From positions 4,920,192 to 4,984,191 of the forward strand of contig NC_089322.1 of NCBI RefSeq assembly GCF_036669915.1: a stretch of DNA of 64,000 bases. Direction: 5' to 3'. The DNA is from Pocillopora verrucosa. Lineage: Eukaryota > Cnidaria > Anthozoa > Scleractinia > Pocilloporidae. Position numbers and translations under genes: made by a program. Of the stretch, positions 57,306-64,000 are shown one piece after another (within the stretch, counting starts at the first letter, position 1; every line of letters begins with the position of its first letter). Under the pieces are notes generated by a model. That model did not search any database and had not been told where the DNA came from. It saw nothing but the letters and a program-made list of their open reading frames with translations.

Positions 57306-59798
57306 CAAATTGAATTGTATGCTTCTTCTGCATCATCTGTACCTTTTTGAAGCTGAAAATAACAAAAAAAATGTGCAAAACAATTTAGGATTTTTCAATT
57401 CTGATGTTCACCATAATTATTCAGAGGCTTGACTTGAACTTTGAGTCTATTGCTAAGTGCAGCCTTATGTGAATCATGTCAAGGAAGATAAACAGACTAA
57501 GATCAGAGAGAGAGGTATCAAAGAAATGTGCATCACATGCAAAGCACATGTTTGTCAGAACCTCACCATTTCTTGGTTCTTGGGTTTGACTTCTTCCAGT
57601 GCTTTTGTGGCATTCTCAGTTTACATCTACAACGGAAAAGCATCTCCTACAGGGCAAGAGATGGACAAAACAAGTGCATTAGACAGTTCAAATTATCATT
57701 TAAGGACAGCAAGAGGAAATAACTAAAAACAAATGAGCTTTCAAAGTTTGGGCACTGGAATTGTAATCTAGAAGTCCCACATTCCAGCTCATCTGTACTT
57801 AATGGTTCCAGATTCAATTATACTGCAAAGCACTGTAAATTTAAAAAAAAAAAACCTCTCCAAGCTGGTTCCTGTTTCTGTTCCACCATTCCAGCCTTTG
57901 TTTGCAAGTTTTCCCTTCCCTTTTGCCTTGCCTGGCAGTACAAAAATGAAATGCAAATTACTCTAAGGGGTGCTTTTTCTTTAGATAACCATGCCCTTGT
58001 GCTACATACACATAAATGACTTTAAAAAAATTTAATGCGATAGAGATGGAGATGGTAGAACCCAGTCTCCTCATTCAAGACATGACCTGCAAACCTTTTG
58101 AGAAACAGGAAATAGATCGGTCAACAGTCTGACTGACGACTTTTTGTTGATGTTTGGTTATTTTTGGCTTTTCTTTTCTTTCTTTTTTAGATGCACAGCA
58201 ATCCTGAGCTTGTCTCTCAGCTGTGATAATGCTCTCATCCCACCCCACCCCACCCCCAAAAGGTCACCTCCTTTCCCCTTCCCTATCCCCACCCACAAGA
58301 GAAAAGCTGAAATTTTGCAACATCCTGATACATTACAATACTAAATTAATAATAATTCAAGTATCTCTTTGCTACCATATGAATTTTGCTATCTCACTTT
58401 TAACAACCATAAAGAAGATTTAACACACTGCAGTACAGAGACATTGCTACATACCTTGCTGACTGTGCACCATTTTGGTAAAGTTCTACAAAACACATAT
58501 AGAAACAAAAAGATTAATTGAAGGAATCTATAGATTGATGGCTACACTTAGATCAGCCAAACACCAACAACTAATGTTGAAACACTCTTAAATAAATATA
58601 AAAAGTTAAAAAGTATAATATATCATTCATTAATCTACCATAGATAAAATAATTGAAATTCACTTTCTTATGCAATGTAATGTGGCTTAATTAACACAAC
58701 TTCCTACTGATGTGGCATTTTGGAATTCGTTTTTTTTTTTTGGCATGGTGCAGAATACAGGTTTAGATTAAACTTGATAAGAGGTAAGTATTTTTGTCAT
58801 CAATCCTTAAATTCCCATGACTGACGAAGATATAATTTCTCCTTTCAATAATAGTACAATATCAACCAGACAAGTGATGAGAGTAAAGAAAAATATCAAT
58901 TAGAGTATTATCAGCTGATCCAAAACCATATTCTCCAAACTAATATCACAAGAATTGCAAGACAGACAGCAAGGAGAATTACTGATGAGCAATGGGAGAT
59001 GCAGCACTTTAATACATTTTTGGTGGGTTTATTATTACTATTACTGACCCCATATGTCTCCTTGGTAACTGGTGTCTACTGTTCCACAAAATCTCTTTTC
59101 TTCTGAAATTCTTCCAAGATCCTAAGCAAGAGGAATAACTTCCGCTTATTTGTATTTCTGGGAAGGTTAAATTCAAAAGAAAGTTAGGTAATCAGTGAGC
59201 ACAGTCTTGTTATTTGCACTTTGGCAAAAGTGTTTCTTCACCCGCAGGAAAGATTGAATCTACACGAGCTGCTAAGAGGCCTGCAAGGAGTTTAACACTG
59301 AAAAGGAAGGACCAAGTATTCAGCAGTTTTACCCCTAAGAGTGACTGACATCTAATTTCTCCTTAACATATCCCCCTGAATCAAACATTAAGGTCAGGAT
59401 AATTAAGGAGCTGATCACAGACTAAAGAAGCTCTTGATTGTTAGACAAATTCTCCATGTCAGAATCTTAGGAAATGTTCAGAGAACAGTGTGGAGAATAT
59501 GCATACTGATGTTAGGGTGTGAAGGGTTAAAACACTGTCCCTCTGTATACCATAATTCAAACTACAATTATTCATATTTACAGCCCTGAATGAGACATAC
59601 ACTGTATGTTATTGAAAAACAATGATTCAGTGATATCACAATTTAACTAAATAAAGACTTCTTAGATAAAAAAAATCAAACCAAAACAAAAAAAACCCAT
59701 GGAACATTTTGTACCTTGTGACTATGATGCCTGAAATCATCCACAGCTTGTGATAGACTTGTTATAAGACCTTTTTTCACTTTGCTTCTAGCTAGCAG
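57306..59798 (-). CDS. Candidate multi-exon gene, unrecognised, exon chain incomplete
   Basis: Minus-strand exon-like segments, in transcript order. 59715-59798: after TTTTTTTTATCACATAG, reads LLARSKVKKGLITSLSQAVD then DFRHHSHK, donor AAG/GTACAA. 58455-58485: after GTTTTGTAG, NFTKMVHSQQ, donor CAAG/GTATGT. 57567-57614: NATKALEEVKPKNQEM, donor ATG/GTGAGG. 57306-57350: after TTATTTTCAG, LQKGTDDAEEAYNSI and a stop. The last two join in phase. The second and third do not, so an exon is missing or one call is wrong. Composition (charged, helical) is coding-like. No family is recognised; the gene may start near 60855. Confidence 0.35.
58795..59000. repeat. Interspersed MITE-like element, second copy
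   Basis: Shares TTAAATTCCCATGACTGA, ATAATTTCTCCTTTCAATA, ATATTCTCCAAACTAATATCA and CAGCAAGGAGAATTACTGAT with the copy at 47490-47705. It lies within the putative intron between the candidate exons at 58485 and 59715. Confidence 0.65.
59320..59530. repeat. Interspersed MITE-like element, related subtype
   Basis: Starts AGTTTTACCCCTAAGAGTGA, contains CTAATTTCTCCTTAACATAT, AAGCTCTTGATTGTTAGACA, GGAGAATATGCATACTGATG, and ends GGTGTGAAGGGTTAAAAC. The ends are an imperfect inverted pair (TTTTACCCCT/GGGTTAAAAC). This is a very common type of short element in stony coral DNA. Confidence 0.7.
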
Positions 59799-59799
59799 C

Positions 59800-60600
59800 T
59801 ATGTGATAAAAAAAAAGTGTTCATACACTACACTGTAAGTGAGCATGAGAGATGCCATAGACAAACAGTTAGCCAATGGTCACTGAATTGAAAAGCCAGG
59901 CCAATCAATTACTCAGAGCAAGGAGTTTAATAATGATTATCAAACTTAGTTTTGCCAAGTTGGAACAGACATGCTGTTACAAAAGCATTCCCCCAGTCAT
60001 ATACATACAATCTGCAAGAAAATTGTCAACACATTACCATTGAAATGGCAATATTCCGGAATAGCATACCAATTATATTCCTTATTTTTAACTCTTCTTC
60101 TCATGTACAATGTTTCTTTAATTGTTTTACACCATTCTACAACATTGACTGGTTGATAAGGTTACTGCAGTTCACTTTTTCTACTCCATTTCTACATACT
60201 TCCTTGGAAGTGGCTCAGTGGATGTTGTGTCAACTGATTTTGTCTTAAAAACATTTCTGATCACTAAAGATGAAAATAGCAATTGTTGATTTTATGAAAC
60301 ATATACCTACTATGGAGTTTAAACCAAGTGTCGTTTTGCCATGGTATGCCATTTTACAAATTTTGGGGGGGAAAATCACCCACACTTAAAGAGATGTGGC
60401 CAAATGCCTGTAAGACTTTCATTTCCTCTTTCAAAAACATTTGCAAAGGCTGAGTGGCCGACAACAAGTTCAAGAAATCTGAAAGACATAAAAATTACAA
60501 CTCTTGAGATGGAAGGGCGTGAAATTGCGCCTAATACAAGCGCCAATGCGACTCAATTTTTCACTATGACGACCAAATTGTAATGTGATTGTGTGGGCCT
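59800..60600. other. Intron-like DNA with one possible minus-strand exon
   Basis: At about 60382-60486 a minus-strand segment after TTTTTATGTCTTTCAG reads FLELVVGHSAFANVFERGNE then SLTG, with no clear donor. It may belong to the candidate gene at 57.3-59.8 kb. Overlapping plus frames at 59952-60248 and 60341-60583 have no domain support. Confidence 0.3.
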
Positions 60601-60689
60601 CAGTTACTGTCAACTTACTTTTATTGTAAACAGTGGTACAACCAGAATTCCTCAAAACAAGAACGATAACCACACAACGTCGAGCCTGC

Positions 60690-60870
60690 CATGTGTCCCT
60701 GCATTACGCATGCGCGAGACCTATAACCGCAGACCTGATATGTTTACACAAATCCTGAAATTAGTCGCCAAATTGGAAAAACGCGGCAAATTTCCTCGTT
60801 AAGTCTGTTTCCAAAACGCGCGCAGCACATCTCGATCGATACCTAGACGCCATCTTGTATTTAGGTGAGC
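60690..60870 (-). promoter_or_regulatory. Possible CpG-richer promoter and first exon of a minus-strand gene
   Basis: Between 60700 and 60850 CpG density rises, with ACGCATGCGCGAG (60707) matching an NRF1-type palindrome and GCGCGCAGC near 60818. On the minus strand ACAAGATGGCGTCTAGG (ATG at 60853-60855) is a strong start context, reading MASRYRSRCAARVLE, then stopping after 30 codons without a clear donor. This resembles a housekeeping-type promoter and would fit the start of the candidate gene to the left, but the link is unproven. Confidence 0.35.
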
Positions 60871-61081
60871 TTGAACGTTGTATATCATCCATCCTAGTGT
60901 CCACTTTATAGCAGGTTAAAGATCTTATCCCTAACGTAATTTTGGAGGGTCTATCAAGAACGCTGACAGCGTTAAAAAAACGTTTTGTTTGTCTTTGAAA
61001 ATGGCGATCAACGTTTTTTGAATCGGCTACCACTTTGAAGAATTTAGGAGCCAAGTGCCTATCAGAAAAAAAAAATTTCAC

Positions 61082-62000
61082 GCCCGGGATGGGCTAATGC
61101 AATGTAAATATTTGTATCAATGGTCCAAAGAACTGAGTGAGTGGCCATTGCCGGAGCTAGTCCCAATATCAGTAAAATAACAACAGGAAGCATTTAACTA
61201 ATCGCACTGAATGCCAGGCTTATTCATCGCTGATATGCGATGCATGCCCCACCCCCCTCCCCTTGTGACAGTAGCGTCTGAAGGTTACCTCCACTACAAA
61301 ACAACCCACACACGAAGCATGAAACAAATATTCTTATTCTGGCTGAGTAAGGCATCAACAAAACTAAGATTTTGTCTTGTTTCTGAGTTCCAGGGTGCGT
61401 TCACTTGGATGACATGGCGTAATGACATGGTGGGCGTAAGCTAAAAGATACGCGACTGGGCATTACTGATAGTTTGTACAGAAAGGAATGTTTTTTGTTT
61501 TTATCAAAAATTCCTGATTTTTTTGTTTGCTGCTCGTAAAATGAAGAGAGGTATGAGATAAGTTGGTAAAGCAAATAAAAAAAGAAATGATTAAAAAATA
61601 TTTCCCTCCCCCCCCTCCCTGAAATGTTTGAAGTGACCTAATGGCGCTTAGAAATCATATGACGCTAAAGAGTCGAAAAAATATTTTTTTTCTTTAACTT
61701 CAGTGTATTTTTATATAAACTTTACAGTTCGGTACTTTCCAATGAAACCGCTATCTCTTATCTAAATTCCCTGACCGGCTGACACCCGCCACGTGCGCGG
61801 TGGCCATGGGTTTTCTTCATCATATGAACTCTCGTTGGTCCAACCATGTTAATTTTAAACTTTCCTTGTAAATGCATACATTGTTCTGTTTCTATTGTTT
61901 TTTTTGTCCAATCAGCATTTTGTTATACACTCTAAATTCAACTTTGTACTTTGTATTATTCTGAACTGAAGATGACAGAAGAACTGTCGAGACATATTTT
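61082..62000. other. No gene seen
   Basis: AT-rich DNA with a C-rich run near 61605. The plus frame at 61211-61444 has no recognised domain. Confidence 0.4.
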
Positions 62001-62001
62001 T

Positions 62002-62130
62002 TTAATTTTAAAAGTGTCGTTAACTTTCTTAAGTTGGCTACATATCTGCTTCTATCCAGACCTTTTACTTAAAAATTTGAAGCTCTTGACAAAGTGAATC
62101 AGTGGTATCCCATAAATCAAGAACGCATCT
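62002..62130. repeat. 130-bp repeat, first copy (second at 63361-63490)
   Basis: TTTAATTTTAAAAGTGTCGTTAACTTTC through CCCATAAATCAAGAACGCAT recurs at 63361-63490 with few changes, in direct orientation, so the P4 gene is bracketed by two copies. Confidence 0.85.
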
Positions 62131-62135
62131 TTATT
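62130..62135 (-). promoter_or_regulatory. Poly(A) signal for P4 (minus strand)
   Basis: TTTATT on the plus strand gives AATAAA on the minus strand about 85 bases past the P4 stop. It lies at the edge of the 130-bp repeat. Confidence 0.4.
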
Positions 62136-62219
62136 ACCTTTGAAACTTTGAGCAGAAATTTTCTTAGATGCCAGTTACAAAATAAACACCCTTAAGCGCT
62201 GAAAAACTCTCACATGCTT

Positions 62220-63328
62220 TCAACGGATAAAAATGTTTCCGTGTGGGTTTGGCACGTTTTTCAACTGGTCTGCTCGATTTGTACCACAAGGATCATGAGT
62301 GGGCCAATGGCTACTTTTGCTCCCATCAAAGTAATAAAATTGACCTCCTCCACTAAAGGAGGGTCCATTCGCATAAAACTTCCAGGATTTTGGTACCGCT
62401 CCACCGCAGTTCTTAGCAACCTGTTTGACCAGTTTACAGTGGATCGATCCCTTCTTCTGTTTCACTATGCTACCAGTGCCTTCCTTGCATGCGAACCAGT
62501 TGTTGATGTTGCTCTTGATTAGGGTTTCCTTACCAACGCTACCCCACAGAGCGAAGTCCATGGCCTCATAATGCGTCTCGCTCAGTGGAACTGTTTTGGA
62601 CACTCGGACGTTGGAGCCGCCGGCTGACCAGGATGGACGCGGGACGACAGCGTTTGATGCAGCTATGAAATGTGAGTAATCCCTTAAGGTATAGCTGTAA
62701 ACTAATGTCCAACCCCCTCCGTCCGTTAGCTGGTCGCAGTAGGCCTGGAAAGCATTACTGTGGGAACCACCATCAGGGTCTATCCAATAGACGCCTGACG
62801 CGACTGATGGTAATTTCTGTTTGAGCTCCTTGCAAGTTAGAGCTGCAAAGTCCTTTGAGATTCCTTTTGAGTCCAAAAAAAAAAGGTAACAATTAGTCAA
62901 AGAAAATCACTAAGCTACCCGTTGTGAAATATTTAGAAGAAGACTATGAAAAGGCAAGTCAATAATATTAAATCTATTTGAAGGTACACTAAAGACATAT
63001 GTTGTAATTCTTGCGTAAGAGACACCTACTTTAAAATCCAAATCGCGACAATATGACAATGTATGTATGAGAGTGAAATGCAAGGGCGTGAGGTGAAATA
63101 AATACGTGCTGATATTCTTGGCGAGATTCTGTTCTAATAAGTTTATACCGTTGTCTTTAAAAATAAAAGAGAAATGTCATACCTATTTTGCTCTGTTCTG
63201 CCAAACTGTACGTCCCATTTCTCAATCGTTTGATAATTTCGTTCTTGCAGAGCAGCAACGTCTTGTAAAGATATAGATTGCCTTTTGCATCCACGTCCAA
63301 CACTCTGAAGCGTCGCTGATCCACCCCC
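62220..63328 (-). CDS. Secreted fibrinogen/intelectin-like protein P4, 5' end missing
   Basis: Minus-strand join of 63183-63328 and 62220-62863. The upstream exon is exactly 146 bases, as exon 2 of P2, and reads GVDQRRFRVLDVDAKGNLYL and IIKRLRNGTYSLAEQ, ending TAG/GTATGA. The last exon, after TTTTTTTTTTGGACTCAAAAG, reads ISKDFAALTCKELKQKLPSV, SGVYWIDPDGGSHSNAFQAY, CDQLTDGGGWTLVYSY, HYEAMDFALWGSVGKETL and ends NPHGNIFIR. Phases agree with P2. The gene keeps the full GGGWTLV core. No signal-peptide exon was found: just upstream, 63361-63490 is an inserted copy of the 62002-62130 repeat replacing the sequence that in psi5 holds the 5' part of exon 2. So P4 is either 5'-truncated or uses a start beyond the MGS exon. 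Confidence 0.75.
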
Positions 63329-63360
63329 CTGCTCTCGGAGATTATAAACAAACAATCTTG

Positions 63361-63490
63361 TTAATTTTAAAAGTGTCGTTAATTTTCTTAAGTTCGCTAC
63401 ATATCTGCTTCTATCCAGACCTTTTACCAAGAAATTTGAAGCTCTTGACAAAGTCAGTCACTGATATCCCATAAATCAAGAACCCATCGG
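63361..63490. repeat. 130-bp repeat, second copy, at P4 5' side
   Basis: Nearly identical to 62002-62130. Comparison with psi5 (11305-11450) shows that this segment stands where about 145 bases of gene sequence should be, so it arrived as a replacement or a deletion-insertion. Confidence 0.8.
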
Positions 63491-63537
63491 TTCTAAATAT
63501 TTTTCGGTTCTAAAGATTTCTTGAGTAGGATGTATGT

Positions 63538-63747
63538 ATGGGCAGCCAAAAATCTAAGGTAAACTTAAATTCATTCAGTGGTGTAAAAGTTAAAAATACC
63601 CTGAGGTCGAGAAGGAAACGAAATAAAAGATCATCAAATGAAACAACATCATTCCAGTGTAAAGATCCTGAATTGATCGATGGCTTAAATAGAATTTTCT
63701 GTCGATCCTTTTGTCGAGATCCAAGTTGCAATACTACCAGCCGATAA
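63538..63747 (+). CDS. Candidate exon of an unrecognised basic protein
   Basis: ATGGGCAGCCAAAAATCTAA opens a 69-codon frame: MGSQKSKVNLNSFSGVKVK, RSRRKRNKRSS (a possible nuclear localisation signal), then a cysteine-containing tail RIFCRSFCRDPSCNTTSR. MGS at the start could allow N-myristoylation. The paralog at 11497 has a stop inside, while this copy is open; several differences between copies are silent, weak evidence of past coding constraint. A donor-like AAG/GTAAAC occurs after codon 7, so the true exon may be only MGSQKSK. It is divergently arranged with P4. Family not recognised. Confidence 0.4.
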   Translation: MGSQKSKVNLNSFSGVKVKNTLRSRRKRNKRSSNETTSFQCKDPELIDGLNRIFCRSFCRDPSCNTTSR

Positions 63748-63873
63748 ATATGCTTTTAAATGTTTAAAGTCTTCAAAGAAACAGGATAAAACTCGTGGTA
63801 ATTGATTTTTAATCTCAATCATCTATGCCATCTAATTAACAAAGATTTTGTGACAGTATTGATGTTTTGACAG

Positions 63874-64000
63874 CTGATGACACCATTTGCCCTGAGGAGT
63901 TTACAAGGAAAACACACGATTTTGCACTCAGGATGACTATCAATGAAAATAACCCAAATTTTTTTACAATGTACTCAGACGAGATAGTTGGTGAGGTAAG
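63874..64000 (+). CDS. Candidate internal exon, runs to the window edge
   Basis: After GATGTTTTGACAG, the only open frame reads DDTICPEEFTRKTHDFALRM followed by TINENNPNFFTMYSDEIVGE, and ends at a perfect GGTGAG/GTAAG donor (63996) five bases before the window ends. It lies downstream of the MGSQKSK exon on the same strand with the spacing of the 11.5-11.95 kb paralog, where it is frameshifted. It is probably the second exon of the same gene; partial, family unrecognised. Confidence 0.5.

Noticed and set aside
1..64000. tRNA, rRNA or snRNA genes
   Set aside because: No cloverleaf with A and B box spacing or rRNA block was recognised by eye; the 14-base rRNA-like phrase at 34.67 kb is too short to count.

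Overview
This window is nuclear DNA from an anthozoan cnidarian, most likely a stony coral. The evidence is AT-rich, repeat-saturated DNA with small introns; a giant TPR-CHAT protein of the type expanded in corals and anemones; a cluster of secreted fibrinogen/intelectin-like genes that resemble coral skeletal-matrix and lectin-type proteins; and Penelope-like and APE-type non-LTR retroelements. No species can be named from sequence alone, and all family names come from recognised motifs, without a database search.

Layout. 1-9.2 kb: dispersed repeats and a long tandem array with alternating units of about 1.3-1.5 kb and about 0.69 kb. 9.2-12 kb: a segmental duplication ending in a dead minus-strand copy (psi5) of the fibrinogen-like gene, followed by a degenerate plus-strand exon pair. 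12-15.6 kb: gene-poor, one candidate MITE. 15.85-19.86 kb: minus-strand TPR-CHAT exon with 18 nearly identical 40-residue TPR units and a one-base frameshift just before the catalytic histidine. 20-30 kb: gene-poor, several tandem and dispersed repeats, a 31-bp minisatellite. 30.2-35 kb: second copy of the 9.2-11 kb duplication, invaded by a 1.2-kb TTAA-targeting DNA transposon (its empty site survives at 9732) and by a 5'-truncated Penelope-like element that replaced most of another gene copy (psi6). 37.7-51 kb: tandem plus-strand fibrinogen-like genes. P1 (37.7-39.2 kb) has a 4-bp frameshift in exon 2, psi3 (41.8-43.0 kb) is internally deleted, and P2 (49.5-51.0 kb) is intact with three exons and a signal peptide. 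A dead non-LTR retrotransposon (43.2-46.5 kb) lies between psi3 and P2. 52 kb: a small candidate two-exon gene and a 137-bp tandem repeat. 53-61 kb: AT-rich with a few exon-like segments on both strands. 62.2-64 kb: a fourth fibrinogen-like gene (P4, minus) next to a plus-strand exon pair that runs off the window, a block paralogous to 10.4-12 kb.

The main theme is birth and death of one secreted-protein family: six copies in 53 kb, in two orientations, of which only P2 is clearly intact. They sit beside a caspase-like TPR-CHAT protein whose repeat array shows recent expansion in three-unit steps. Exon structures were deduced by matching paralogs and splice phases; the isolated exon calls at 23-24 kb and 53-61 kb are tentative.
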